Shown: positions 35,662 to 44,392 of the stretch, piece by piece
Layout: each line of letters opens with the position of its first letter
How positions within the stretch are numbered: the stretch's first letter is position 1
Origin: Phycisphaerae bacterium
Lineage (GTDB): Bacteria > Planctomycetota > Phycisphaerae > UBA1845 > Fen-1342
DNA: 64,000 nucleotides
Assembly (NCBI GenBank): GCA_017999985.1
Contig: JAGNKU010000002.1
Span: 344,720-408,719 of the forward strand
Direction: 5' to 3'
Notes under the pieces: generated by a model
Seen by the model: the letters and a program-made list of their open reading frames with translations, nothing else
Database searches by the model: none
What the model was told of the DNA's origin: nothing
Made by a program: the position numbers and the translations under genes

Positions 35662-35804
35662 GGTCCGTTCCTGCTCGCCGCTGCCGCGCGTCGCAACCCG
35701 GTCGTGGGCCGCCGCGCGGCAAGATCAGTAAGTATAACGCGCCGTCGGCCCCGATTCCAGCCGCCAACGCCCCTTTTTGCGCGCCCGGTACCCCCGCCGT
35801 GCGC

Positions 35805-36563
35805 TCACAACTGCTCTACCTGCCAATACTCGATCTCGATCGGCGTCGGCCGGCCGAAGATCGCCACGATCACACGCACCGTCCCCTTCTGCGTGTTGAT
35901 CTCGTCCACCGAGCCCTCGAAGTTCTCGAACGGGCCCTCGGTGACCTTGACCTTGTCGCCTTTCTTGAACGCCAGGTTCGCCAGCGCCGGCGACTCCTCC
36001 GGTCGCACGGTCGCCGCCAGCATCTTCTCCACGTCCGGCAGCGGCATGGGCGAGGGCTTGCCGCCCGACCCGATGAAATCGCCGACGCCGGTGGTTTCCT
36101 TGATGACGAACCAGACATTTTCGGGGATGCGTCCGTCGCTGTCGGTCGCCATCTCGACGAAGACGTAGCCCGGGTACAGCTTGCGGTGGTAGACCCGCGA
36201 CGTGCCGCCGCGGACGCGCTTCTCGCGCTGCGTTGGCACCAGCACCCGGCCGACGCGCCCCTCGAGCTGCTCGATCTTCACCTTGCGTTCGAGCGCCTCG
36301 CGGACCTGGTCTTCCTTGTTGGACGCGACGCGCAAAACGTACCAGCCCATGCCCGGGCGGACCAGCTCGGGCTTCTCCGCGGGCGCGGGCTTGCCGTGGT
36401 GCGCGGCGGCCTTTTCCTCGGCAACGGGCGCCGTCGGCTCGGTCACCACCGACTCGGTCCCCGCCCTGCTACCTTCTGTTTCCGCGGGGGCGGGCGACTC
36501 GCCGGCGTCGGCCGGGGCGTCCGGCGCAACCGGCGTCAGTCCTTCGTCGGTCCCGGCTATCAT
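35805..36563 (-). CDS. nusG: Transcription termination/antitermination factor NusG with N-terminal extension
   Basis: Elongation factor that binds RNA polymerase and links to Rho or ribosomes. The NGN domain starts near residue 71 (GMGWYVLRVASNKEDQV) and includes LYPGYVFVEMATDSDGRIPENVWFVIKETTGVGDFIG; the C-terminal KOW domain starts near FKKGDKVKVTEGPFENFEG. A 70-residue N-terminal extension rich in Ala, Pro and Glu precedes the NGN domain. The start cannot easily be moved inward because the ATG at 36563 overlaps the secE stop (ATGA), but the extension lacks conserved structure. Total 252 residues versus about 180 in E. coli. Confidence 0.96.
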   Translation of the reverse strand: MIAGTDEGLTPVAPDAPADAGESPAPAETEGSRAGTESVVTEPTAPVAEEKAAAHHGKPAPAEKPELVRPGMGWYVLRVASNKEDQVREALERKVKIEQLEGRVGRVLVPTQREKRVRGGTSRVYHRKLYPGYVFVEMATDSDGRIPENVWFVIKETTGVGDFIGSGGKPSPMPLPDVEKMLAATVRPEESPALANLAFKKGDKVKVTEGPFENFEGSVDEINTQKGTVRVIVAIFGRPTPIEIEYWQVEQL

Positions 36564-37108
36564 TGGTTTCCCGCCCCGAAGAGGTGGCGCATCAGGTCAA
36601 ACTTCAACACGTGAATCGAGGAAAAGAACACGATGAAGACCACGTCCACGACTGCCAGGATGAACGCCAACGCGAGCACGGTCACGATCACGACCTTGGT
36701 CGCGCCCCACACCTCCTTGCGTGTGGACCAGTTCACCTTCTTCATCTCGCCCTCGGTCGCGATCAGGAAATCGACGACCTTCGGTTGGCGCCCCACCAGC
36801 CAGAAAATCAGGTATGCCGCCAAGACCAGCACGATTACCGGGATCGCCGTGCGCAGCGTGTAATTACGTTCGATGAAGTCAAACAGGGCGAGCCGGTTCC
36901 AGACGAAGTCGGCCAGCGCCACCGCGAGGACGCCCGCCCCGATCGCCGTCCCCCACCGCACGCGCAGGCCCTGCCCGGCTTTCAGAATCCTGAACGGACC
37001 CGCCCCGCCGCCTGTGTACTCATGGCCGGTCGTGGGCGGTGCCGGCGGTCGCGCCGGCGGCGCGCTGTCGCGTTCCACGCTGCTTTCGGGTTGGACCTGC
37101 TCTGCCAT
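36560..37108 (-). CDS. secE: Preprotein translocase subunit SecE (long form, three membrane spans)
   Basis: Essential clamp of the SecY channel. The 182-residue product has a disordered Pro-rich N terminus, membrane segments near 52-70 and 86-106, and the conserved C-terminal SecE region: amphipathic helix with MKKVNWSTRKEVWGATKVV (from residue 122) and the third span (about 138-163). The single-span core is what all SecE proteins share; the extra N-terminal spans resemble the E. coli form. Coupled to nusG by a four-base overlap; downstream of the tRNA-Trp gene. Confidence 0.93.
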   Translation of the reverse strand: MAEQVQPESSVERDSAPPARPPAPPTTGHEYTGGGAGPFRILKAGQGLRVRWGTAIGAGVLAVALADFVWNRLALFDFIERNYTLRTAIPVIVLVLAAYLIFWLVGRQPKVVDFLIATEGEMKKVNWSTRKEVWGATKVVIVTVLALAFILAVVDVVFIVFFSSIHVLKFDLMRHLFGAGNQ

Positions 37109-37241
37109 ACTTCGTCACGCTCCGGGGGTGTCGACGCTGCGTCACCGACCCACATCAACCTGGGGACCGCCGACCCGGCCGCTGGCCGCCGACGGGTACA
37201 ACTTCGCGGTCTGCGTCACCGCCACGGGCCGCCCAACGTAC

Positions 37242-37315
37242 CAGGAGCGGAGGGACTCGAACCCCCAACCTGCTGATTTGGAATCAGCTGCTCTGCCAAA
37301 TTGAGCTACGCTCCT
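37242..37315 (-). tRNA. tRNA-Trp (anticodon CCA)
   Basis: Cloverleaf read on the minus strand: acceptor AGGAGCG pairs with CGCTCCT, anticodon arm GCTGA-TTCCAAA-TCAGC with anticodon CCA, T-loop GGTTCGAGTCC. Discriminator G; the 3' CCA is not encoded. It lies five bases after rpmG and before secE, the classical tuf-tRNA-Trp-secE position. Confidence 0.97.
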
Positions 37316-37320
37316 AAGAA

Positions 37321-37488
37321 CTACTTACGCTTGAGCTTGTGCACCGTGCGCTTGCGCAGGCGCGGGCAGTACTTCTTCAGTTGCAGCTTCGGGACACCGC
37401 CGAGCACGTTGACGGTCGTCCGATAGTTCAGATCGCCCGTTTCCGTGCACTGCAACCACACCGATTCTCGTTTCTGCGCCTTGGCCAT
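37321..37488 (-). CDS. rpmG: 50S ribosomal protein L33
   Basis: A 55-residue protein, MAKAQKRESVWLQCTETG to VHKLKRK, with the L33 pattern (NYRTTVN, KLQLKKYCPRLRKRTVH). Only Cys14 and Cys41 are present of the four Cys in zinc-binding C+ forms, so this is the Cys-poor type. The gene is short and easily missed; start at 37488 is the only sensible ATG. Placed between tuf (98 bases) and tRNA-Trp (5 bases), a common bacterial order. Confidence 0.93.
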   Translation of the reverse strand: MAKAQKRESVWLQCTETGDLNYRTTVNVLGGVPKLQLKKYCPRLRKRTVHKLKRK

Positions 37489-37586
37489 GCCATCCTCTCA
37501 CGCCAAACACACCGCCGGTCCGGCCGGGCCGAACTCCGCCGCGCCCGGCCCCCAGCCTGCTGATCGAGCCGCGCCGGTTGCGGCGA

Positions 37587-38819
37587 CTACTCGATGATCT
37601 TGGTCACTACGCCGGAGCCGACCGTGCGGCCGCCTTCACGAATCGCGAAGCGCAGCCCATCCTCCATAGCGATCGGGTTAATGATCTCGACGCGCATCTG
37701 AATGTTGTCGCCCGGCATGCACATCTCAGCCTTGCCGCCGTCACGGGCCTGCAGCTCCATGATGCCGCCGGTCACGTCCGTGGTGCGGAAGTAGAACTGC
37801 GGGCGGTAATTGGGGAAGAACGGCGTGTGCCGGCCGCCTTCCTCCTTCTTCAGCACGTAGACCTCGCCCATGAACTTGGTGTGCGGCGTGATGCTGCCCG
37901 GCTTCGCGAGCACCTGGCCGCGCTCCAGCTCCTTTTTCTCAACGCCGCGGAGCAGCAAACCAACGTTGTCACCGGCGATGCCCGAATCGAGCGTCTTGTT
38001 GAACATTTCGACGCCGGTCACGACCGTCTTGCGACCCTTCGGGGCGTGCAGGCCGATGATCTCGACTTCGTCGCCGACGCGCACCATGCCGCGCTCGATA
38101 CGACCCGTGCCGACCGTGCCGCGGCCCTTGATGCTGAACACGTCCTCGACCGGCATCAGGAACGGCTTGTCCTGCTCGCGCTGCGGCTCGGGGATGTTCG
38201 TATCGAGGGCCTTCATCAGCTCGACGATCGGCGTGTAGCCCGCTTCGTTCTTGGCGAAGGCGGCCTTCAGGCACTCGGTGGCCGAGCCGCGGATCACGGG
38301 GATGTTGTCGCCGTCGAACTCGTACTTGCTGAGCAGCTCGCGCACTTCCATCTCGACCAGCTCGAGCAGCTCGGGGTCGTCCACCAGGTCCACCTTGTTG
38401 AGGAAGACCACCAGCGCCGGGACGTTGACCTGGCGGGCCAGCAGCACGTGCTCACGCGTCTGCGGCATCGGTCCGTCGGCCGCGCTCACGACCAGCACGG
38501 CCCCGTCCATCTGGGCCGCGCCCGTGATCATGTTCTTCACGTAGTCGGCGTGCCCGGGGCAGTCGATGTGCGCGTAGTGGCGATTCTCGGTCTCGTACTC
38601 CACGTGCGCTGTTGCGATGGTCAGAATCTTGGTCGGGTCGCGGCGGCCGTCCTTCTCGGACGCCTTCGCGATTTCGTCGTACGACTTGTACTCACCCAGA
38701 CCGCGGGCCGCCTGGACGGCGGTCATGGCGGCGGTCAGCGTGGTCTTGCCGTGGTCCACGTGTCCGATGGTCCCGACGTTGACGTGCGGTTTAGTACGTG
38801 AAAATACGCCCTTGGCCAT
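37587..38819 (-). CDS. tuf: Translation elongation factor Tu
   Basis: GTPase delivering aminoacyl-tRNA to the ribosome. The 410 residues show the P-loop GHVDHGKT (19-26), [17 protein letters not shown] and domain II/III sequences ([51 protein letters not shown]). Slightly longer than the 394 of E. coli because of an insertion after the switch I region ([14 protein letters not shown] replaces the usual effector-loop context). ATG at 38819. Lies between tRNA-Thr and rpmG. Confidence 0.98.
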   Translation of the reverse strand: MAKGVFSRTKPHVNVGTIGHVDHGKTTLTAAMTAVQAARGLGEYKSYDEIAKASEKDGRRDPTKILTIATAHVEYETENRHYAHIDCPGHADYVKNMITGAAQMDGAVLVVSAADGPMPQTREHVLLARQVNVPALVVFLNKVDLVDDPELLELVEMEVRELLSKYEFDGDNIPVIRGSATECLKAAFAKNEAGYTPIVELMKALDTNIPEPQREQDKPFLMPVEDVFSIKGRGTVGTGRIERGMVRVGDEVEIIGLHAPKGRKTVVTGVEMFNKTLDSGIAGDNVGLLLRGVEKKELERGQVLAKPGSITPHTKFMGEVYVLKKEEGGRHTPFFPNYRPQFYFRTTDVTGGIMELQARDGGKAEMCMPGDNIQMRVEIINPIAMEDGLRFAIREGGRTVGSGVVTKIIE

Positions 38820-38947
38820 TACAAGCTCTCCACTCTCGGTCCGGGGGGAACTCTGCCCGGGGTGGCACGTCCACGGCCACCATCACCTGTGTTCCAATCG
38901 GTCCTCAACAGCGTACGCGGTACGGCAGCCACCCATAGCGCCGAAAA

Positions 38948-39019
38948 AGCTGCTGATGGGGGTTGAACCCATGACCTCCTCCTTACCAAGGAGGCGCTCT
39001 ACCACTGAGCTACAGCAGC
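38948..39019 (-). tRNA. tRNA-Thr (anticodon GGT)
   Basis: Minus-strand cloverleaf: acceptor GCTGCTG pairs with CAGCAGC, D-arm TAGCTCAGTGGTAGAGC, anticodon arm CTCCT-TGGTA-AGGAG centred on GGT, T-loop GGGTTCAACCC. No encoded CCA. It sits 128 bases before tuf, matching the tRNA-tuf clusters of other bacteria. Confidence 0.96.
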
Positions 39020-39218
39020 GTTGCCCGGCAACGCACGATTTCGGCTGCCAGTCTGAACCCGGCTATGGGCCGGCCTGACGGACCGGAATTGAGCATTCTA
39101 AACCCCCGTCGCCGCTTGTCAAAAGGAAAAATGTGGCCCCCTCGGCCGACCGCGGGCATAATGGAAGGTGGGCCGGTAGCCGCCCGGCCCCGAGTTTATT
39201 GGCCACCGGAGCCCGGCC

Positions 39219-39752
39219 ATGGATCCCAAGCCGCGCCTCTCGCTCGCCGACGTGCCCCACCGGCTGCGCGCTTTCCTCGACTCCCTCCCTGGGCGCTGGC
39301 GGACCTGGCGGGAGGGATTACGAGAAGATCCCGCCCTCTTCTGGCAGGGCCCCGTGCCCCGGGTCATCGGCCTCGTGCTCATCGGCGTCCTGCTGATCGT
39401 CGGGCTGCGCTGGCTGGTCGCCGCCGCGACGCCCGCGAGCACAGTCAGCGTATTCGAGGAGGCAACGCCCTGGGCGACCCTCTACGTTGCGTGCACCAAC
39501 CCCGCCTGCCGGGCCGCGTACTCGACGCAACAGCCGATGGACTTCAAGGCCTGGCCGCTGAAGTGTGTGAAGTGTGGCCAGATGACGGTCTACCGCGCCC
39601 AGGTCTGCCCAACCTGCCGGCACTGGTACGCCGCCCCGCCCGGCGGCGTCAAGACCTGCCCCCGCTGCGCGGCGCAGCGGGCCGCCGATCAGCGCAAGGC
39701 AGAGCCCAACGCCCCCGCCAAGAAATCCGACGACGCCGAAGATCCGTGGTGA
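39219..39752 (+). CDS. Single-span membrane protein with double zinc ribbon
   Basis: A 177-residue protein with a membrane segment near residues 48-70 (VIGLVLIGVLLIVGLRWLVAAA) and a C-terminal cytoplasmic or periplasmic part with paired Cys motifs: CTNPAC, CVKCGQ, CPTCRHW and CPRCAAQ. The four CxxC-type pairs can hold two zinc ions. The C-terminal tail is rich in Lys, Ala and Asp. Function unknown. It is not in an operon; the transcription block to its left runs in the opposite direction. Confidence 0.75.
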   Translation: MDPKPRLSLADVPHRLRAFLDSLPGRWRTWREGLREDPALFWQGPVPRVIGLVLIGVLLIVGLRWLVAAATPASTVSVFEEATPWATLYVACTNPACRAAYSTQQPMDFKAWPLKCVKCGQMTVYRAQVCPTCRHWYAAPPGGVKTCPRCAAQRAADQRKAEPNAPAKKSDDAEDPW

Positions 39753-39867
39753 GCCGACCCCGGGACGGCGCGGCCCCCGCCGGGGCGTGTGTGGCACGGG
39801 CGTCCCGCCAGTGTAGGGCGGGCAAAGCTCTTCCGGAGCCGGGGAACGCAAAGCTCTGCTTTGCCGC

Positions 39868-39972
39868 TCATCTTCGCCCGCGGGGCGCGCGACGGTTGCC
39901 GGCCGCCCGCTCGGCGTCCGCCTGACGGAGCTTGTGAATGATCTGTTCGGGACTGTGACGTTTGCGTTTCAT
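39868..39972 (-). pseudogene. IS3-family transposase OrfA remnant
   Basis: The reading frame MKRKRHSPEQIIHKLRQADA matches the start of IS3-family OrfA proteins (usual form MKRKRFSPEQIIxKLREAE). After about 25 residues the similarity ends and a stop follows at residue 35; the rest of OrfA, OrfB and the inverted repeats are not found. The start is intact and even the initial basic helix is preserved, so this is a 5' stub of a lost insertion element. Confidence 0.7.
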
Positions 39973-40200
39973 CGAGAGCCACCTCCCACGGCCGCGGCTA
40001 CGCCGCGGCCGGCCAATCGACTTTCATACCACCTGGATCAGATTTTGGGGAGCAGGCCAATCTTGCTAATCCGGGAACATCATAGCGATTTCCGGTTGAC
40101 GTCCGGCGGCGCGCGGAACGTTCGCTCAGTACTGTTCGCGGCTCGGTTGGCGGACGCGGGCGCGGATCCTCGCTTGCGCTTCGAGCTCGGATTATTCGCC

Positions 40201-40348
40201 CTCGTCGCTTCGTCGCTCCGGCTCAGCCGGAGCTTGGCTCTCCCCTACGTCGCTACGTCGCCGCGTCGCTTTTCTGTTCCCTGTTCCCTGTTCCCCGTTC
40301 CCTGTTCCCCGCCGCCCCTCGATCCCTCGATCCCTGGATCCCTCGCTC
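40201..40348 (-). repeat. Composite 8-7-8 base tandem array
   Basis: Three parts in series on the plus strand: octamers CTCGTCGC, TTCGTCGC and following (40201-40272), heptamers CTGTTCC x3, CCGTTCC, CTGTTCC (40274-40308), then octamers CCTCGATC x2, CCTGGATC, CCTCGCTC (40317-40348). The first part contains the inverted repeat GCTCCGGC/GCCGGAGC of the GEGEAPAEP-type element. The change of period from 8 to 7 and back within 150 bases is striking. Confidence 0.8.
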
Positions 40349-40455
40349 CCTTTCCAAACCACGGCCCCGCGCGGCGGTCACCACGCGGGGCCGATGTTGT
40401 GCGAAACTCACGTGCGTCGCAGGCCTGCCACTTCGGCTCACCCACCGGCGCGGGC

Positions 40456-42450
40456 CTACTTCTTCGGTTCACCCGCCGGCGCGGGAGCGGGCTCGGCGGC
40501 CGGTTTGCCGGCCGGCTTCGCGGCGGGCTCCGCCTCGGCCGGCGCCTCCTCCGTCGTGGCCTCCGGCGCCTTCGGCTTAGGCGGCTCCTGGTAGTTGGTG
40601 ACTTCCTTCGTCAGGCTGGCCTTGCCGTCGAACGTCGTCATGGAGCACGACGAGCGGTAGAAGTCCAGCGTCTTGGCGACCCGACCGATCTTGTTGATCA
40701 CGCTCAGCAGCGTCACCACCGCCGGATCCTTCGCCGCTTCCGGCGGCATCATCATCTGCATGATGCCGACCATCGCGAACGACTGCGCGAGCTCGTCGCC
40801 GAGCTTGGTCAGGTCCTTGAACGCGAACGCCGTCACGTCTTTGCCCAGCGGCAGCCCTTCCTTCTGGAAGCGCTCGCTCTTGGAGAAGTTCTCGCCCTGG
40901 CCGGCCCCCGTCGCGAGCGCGGCCTTCACCGCTTCCGGGCTGTTGGCCACAAACAGGTGCCCGTCCTTTATGCCCAGCACCGGCTTGCCCAGGCCCGGCA
41001 ACATCGCCAGCATGGCCGGCAGCATGATCCGCTTGAAGCCGTCGGCGCCTTCGATTGCGGCATCCTCGACGCCGCCGCTCTGCGGCACCAGCATGTCGTT
41101 CAGGCGTGTCAGCAGGTCCGCGAGGGCCGCATTGGCCTTGGCCTCATCGCGGACGCCCAGAATGAAGACCCATTCCGAGACGTACGCCGAGCTGCGTGCC
41201 GACGTGAACGACACGTAGTTGCCCACCAGCCAGGAGAGCAGCTTCTCTTCGACGTTGAACTGGAATTCCTCCTGCTGCGCGTTCCACTGGGCCACCAGGT
41301 CCTTACCCTGGGGCACTTCGCGCGTGATGAAGTCCAGCGCCAGCTTGTACAGCGCGGCGAAGTCCAGACCGCTGCCGACGCTCACCGCCGTGGCATCCTG
41401 TGGCACGAACTTCAGCGGATCCTTCACCGGGCCGTTGCCGTAGACGACCTTGAACATCGGGCGGCTCTTGGCATCCTCGCGCAGCACCTTGATCTGCTCA
41501 CTGGTCGTCTGCATGCCGTCGGTCGACGCCACGCCGGCGATCTGGTCCCACAGGTCGAGCTCGTCGACCACCTTCGGCAGAAACGCCAGCGGGCTGACCG
41601 GCGTCTCACCCTCGGCCGGCTGCGTATCCGGCGGCATCATCTGCGCCGCCATTTTCGCGAACTCGCGCATCTGCGACATCACCTTGCCCGCGTCGATGAA
41701 GTACAGGCTGTCCTTCGGGGCCGGCAGGCGCTTGAACGCTTTCTGGAAGCGCTCGCTCGCCAGCAGCGCCCCGGCACCAGCCTCGGTCTGGCCGCTCAGC
41801 AGGGCCAGCGACTGCTCGACCAGCGTCGCCCCCACGCCCATGACCAGTACATCCTTGTGACGCGCGAGCGTCAGGCTCATCGGCGGCATGGAGTTCGGGA
41901 TCGAGAGCTTGTGCGTGACCGTCTCGCCCTCGCCCTCGGTGTTCAACACGAACGTGTCCGGCGGGGCCAGCGTGGTCAGTTCCTTGAGGATCGCTGACAG
42001 CCCGTCGAAGCCCTTGGACACCTGGTCCTCGGCCGGCATGGCCAGGAACACGAACTCGGCGCCGGCCGGCATGCCGATCTTCAGCGCGAAGGCGAACTCA
42101 CGCGCGCACAGTTGCGACCACGGGATGCCCGCGGCCAGGTCGGTGATCTTCTGCCATTGCGCGTCGAACTGCTCAACGTCCTCGCCGGCGTCCTGCATCG
42201 CCCCGCGCATCAGGCGCTTGAAGTCGCGGTCGAAGCCCTGCTTCTCCACCGCGGCCCAGACCCGCTCGAACTGTTTCTGGACAAACTCCTGGCCGGCGTG
42301 ATCGCGCGTGTGGTAGGCCACCATCGCATCCGCCGGAATCGCGCGCGTCAGCCGGAAGTCGTCAATGCCGCCCGCCACCGCTGGCTGCGCCACCACGAGG
42401 CCCAGCAGCAACGTCAGACTGCCAATCACCCAAGCACCCTTGCATTTCAT
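40456..42450 (-). CDS. Secreted DUF3352-like protein
   Basis: A 664-residue exported protein with signal peptide ending LVVAQPAVAG. The middle part resembles the DUF3352 family of planctomycetes and cyanobacteria: RAIPADAMVAYHTRDHAGQEFVQ near the start, repeated segments of the type ASERFQKAFKRLPAPKDSLYFIDAGKVMSQ and KSERFQKEGLPLGKDVTAFAFKDLTKLG, and GIKDGHLFVANSPEAVKAAL, suggesting an internal duplication. The C-terminal 50 residues are Pro/Ala/Glu/Lys-rich and probably disordered. Function unknown; a periplasmic or surface role is likely. ATG at 42450. Confidence 0.82.
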   Translation of the reverse strand: MKCKGAWVIGSLTLLLGLVVAQPAVAGGIDDFRLTRAIPADAMVAYHTRDHAGQEFVQKQFERVWAAVEKQGFDRDFKRLMRGAMQDAGEDVEQFDAQWQKITDLAAGIPWSQLCAREFAFALKIGMPAGAEFVFLAMPAEDQVSKGFDGLSAILKELTTLAPPDTFVLNTEGEGETVTHKLSIPNSMPPMSLTLARHKDVLVMGVGATLVEQSLALLSGQTEAGAGALLASERFQKAFKRLPAPKDSLYFIDAGKVMSQMREFAKMAAQMMPPDTQPAEGETPVSPLAFLPKVVDELDLWDQIAGVASTDGMQTTSEQIKVLREDAKSRPMFKVVYGNGPVKDPLKFVPQDATAVSVGSGLDFAALYKLALDFITREVPQGKDLVAQWNAQQEEFQFNVEEKLLSWLVGNYVSFTSARSSAYVSEWVFILGVRDEAKANAALADLLTRLNDMLVPQSGGVEDAAIEGADGFKRIMLPAMLAMLPGLGKPVLGIKDGHLFVANSPEAVKAALATGAGQGENFSKSERFQKEGLPLGKDVTAFAFKDLTKLGDELAQSFAMVGIMQMMMPPEAAKDPAVVTLLSVINKIGRVAKTLDFYRSSCSMTTFDGKASLTKEVTNYQEPPKPKAPEATTEEAPAEAEPAAKPAGKPAAEPAPAPAGEPKK

Positions 42451-42785
42451 CTCGGTCGCTCTCCTTCCGCATGGTCGCGTTGGACGTCCGTGCCCCAGCG
42501 GTCACACCGCCGGCGGGCTTCCGACCGCGCGCGGCACCACCGCTCGGTCTTTCGGCCAAACGCGGGTATGTTAGCGTCACCGGGCCCGCGCGTAACTAGA
42601 GCGCGCCCCAGAAACAGGCGTTCCCACAAAATCCGACATTCCCGGCGCGGCATACCCGTGTCGCCCCCCCGGCCCGCAGGGCCTGGCGCCGCGCGCCCCA
42701 GAGGAGCCCCCTGCCGGCCCGCGCGGTAACATGACCGCCGGACCACTGCGCAGGTGGCCGCGCACGTTCTGCCTGGGAGGCGCGG
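42451..42785. promoter_or_regulatory. Divergent intergenic region
   Basis: 335 bases between two divergently transcribed genes. It must contain promoters for both. No credible open frame, RNA gene or repeat was seen, and no promoter boxes could be assigned. Confidence 0.3.
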
Positions 42786-44384
42786 ATGAGTTGGCACGAC
42801 CCGCAGGGACCGTGGGCCCGCGGCATGCGACGGCGAAGGTGGAGCGTGCTCGCCATGTTCGGCACGGCGGTCGCCATGGCAGCTCTGGGACTCGGTGTCG
42901 CGCTGGATCAGAAGTACCGTGCGCCATCCCTAAGCCGCGCACCCGGGCGCGGCACACTGTCCCATGCGTGGGTCGGCCTGCCAATGCTGCTGGCAGCCGG
43001 CGCGTTGGCCGGCATGGCCAGTTGGAGCCACCGGCGGGAGCGCCGGGTGGCGCGTCTGGTTCCCGCACATGACGGTCTGGTCTGCCCGAAGTGCGTTGCG
43101 GTCATCCCCGCGGCCGAGTGCCCGGCCCGATGTCCGCGCTGCCGCCGCGCCTATACCGTGGCAGAGCTGTGCGTGTACTGGGAGCAGTACGCGCTCGCAG
43201 CAGGCAGTGTTTCCCGATCGACCCACGCCCGCCAGGCAGGCGTGCCGACTGCGCTCGATGCCCGGCGCCGGACGGCACTGGCACGCGCCGGCTTCCTGTT
43301 GGTCCCCGTCGCATTCGTCCTCATCCCGCTGATCTGGCTCAGGCTCAGCGTGCTCGGCAGCCTGCATCACAATGCGTCGCTGATCCTCATGTTCCTGGGA
43401 CTGGGTGGGGGTTTCGCGCTGTGCATGCGCTACCGGCGTCGAACCGGCGATAGCAAGCACTGCGCGGCGTGCGACTATCAGCAGGCCCCGACCGGCGGCA
43501 ACCCGCCGCACTGCCCCGAGTGCGGCGCCGAATGGAGCGCCCCGGGCGGCGTCGTCCATGGTCGGCGCACCGGCCAACCGTGGATGCTTGGTTGCGGCGT
43601 CGCCCTCGTGCTTGTGGGAGCCGCGGCGGGCCTTGTGCCGCTCACGCAGCACAAGTTCGACCCGTTGCTGGGGCTGATGCCCACCAACGCGCTCATCAGC
43701 GACATCGTGAACAGCCGCAGCTTCACCCGGGAACAATGGACCGAACTCAAGTCGCGAACCCTGACGCCCACCCAGGAGCTGCGCCTCGCGGAGGGATTGC
43801 TAGACCGACGCGTGCGCACCGGACACCTCTCCGGCGACGATCATACCTGGCTCGAACAAGCGCTCGCGGCCGGACGACTGCCGGAAAGTATCCGACAGCG
43901 CTATTACGACGAGATGTTCGTCGCCTGGCTCGATGCTCCCTCACAGGTGCGCCGTGGGCAGCCGTTTCACGTGGCGCTCGGCTCCGACGCCCGGAACGCC
44001 GATAACCCCCTGGGTGCCGAAGCACTCGTGTTCTTCAGCGGGTTCTTCATCGGCGATGACGCGACGCCGCAGGCACGCCGCGTTCAGCCTGGGCTGGCAT
44101 CGCTCCTGGACACGACTCCCTTCGGCATGCAACCGGAGGAGGCGGCCCGGCTGCCTGAAGAGCGGCGCCAGCCCGCGCATCCGGAGTACATCCCCCTGGC
44201 ACAGCTCGCGGCGCAGCACGCCGGTCCGCTCCGCGTGCGTATGCTGCTCTGGTTCGTGGTTGCCCCCGCCGGTACTCAGTCGCTGCGCATCCAGTGGCAG
44301 GACGATCTTACGCCGGTCATGCCACCCAACGTGGTGTACTCCAGACGCATCGAGCTCGAACGCGTGATCGAGGTCGTCCCGTAG
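42786..44384 (+). CDS. Large membrane protein with two zinc ribbons
   Basis: A 532-residue protein of unknown function. Two hydrophobic segments near the N terminus (WSVLAMFGTAVAMAALGLGVAL and LPMLLAAGALAGMASW) precede a zinc ribbon (CPKC...CPARCPRC, about 99-119). Two more membrane segments (FLLVPVAFVLIPLIWLRLSVL and ASLILMFLGLGGGFALCMRY) are followed by a second ribbon (HCAACDYQQ...HCPECG, about 223-244), a fifth membrane segment and a C-terminal soluble domain of 230 residues. The second ribbon belongs to the same CxxC...CPECG class as 1482-1916. GGGAGG lies before the ATG at 42786. Confidence 0.78.
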   Translation: MSWHDPQGPWARGMRRRRWSVLAMFGTAVAMAALGLGVALDQKYRAPSLSRAPGRGTLSHAWVGLPMLLAAGALAGMASWSHRRERRVARLVPAHDGLVCPKCVAVIPAAECPARCPRCRRAYTVAELCVYWEQYALAAGSVSRSTHARQAGVPTALDARRRTALARAGFLLVPVAFVLIPLIWLRLSVLGSLHHNASLILMFLGLGGGFALCMRYRRRTGDSKHCAACDYQQAPTGGNPPHCPECGAEWSAPGGVVHGRRTGQPWMLGCGVALVLVGAAAGLVPLTQHKFDPLLGLMPTNALISDIVNSRSFTREQWTELKSRTLTPTQELRLAEGLLDRRVRTGHLSGDDHTWLEQALAAGRLPESIRQRYYDEMFVAWLDAPSQVRRGQPFHVALGSDARNADNPLGAEALVFFSGFFIGDDATPQARRVQPGLASLLDTTPFGMQPEEAARLPEERRQPAHPEYIPLAQLAAQHAGPLRVRMLLWFVVAPAGTQSLRIQWQDDLTPVMPPNVVYSRRIELERVIEVVP

Positions 44385-44392
44385 GCCTACCG

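Larger units (their letters stand above)
39753..40455. other. Gene-poor stretch with transposase stub and repeat arrays
   Basis: Apart from a transposase fragment at 39868-39972, no gene is seen. It holds a KLLPEPGNAKLCFA-type repeat (about 39824-39866), octamers at 40201-40272, heptamers at 40274-40308 and octamers again at 40317-40348. The part around 40020-40110 looks less GC-rich than its surroundings, as expected of inserted or decayed DNA. Confidence 0.6.

Noticed and set aside
34489..36168. 559-codon plus-strand frame across rplA, rplK and nusG
   Set aside because: Opposite to conserved ribosomal genes; no plausible protein.
37578..38801. 407-codon open frame opposite tuf
   Set aside because: Antisense shadow of EF-Tu, with low-complexity Ala/Val/His content and no start signal.
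39020..39218. Additional tRNA gene after tRNA-Thr
   Set aside because: No further cloverleaf could be folded in this interval; only the two tRNA genes listed are supported.
39753..39982. 97-codon minus-strand frame at the transposase stub
   Set aside because: The frame is out of register with the OrfA-like peptide; the real remnant is the short frame from 39972 to 39868.
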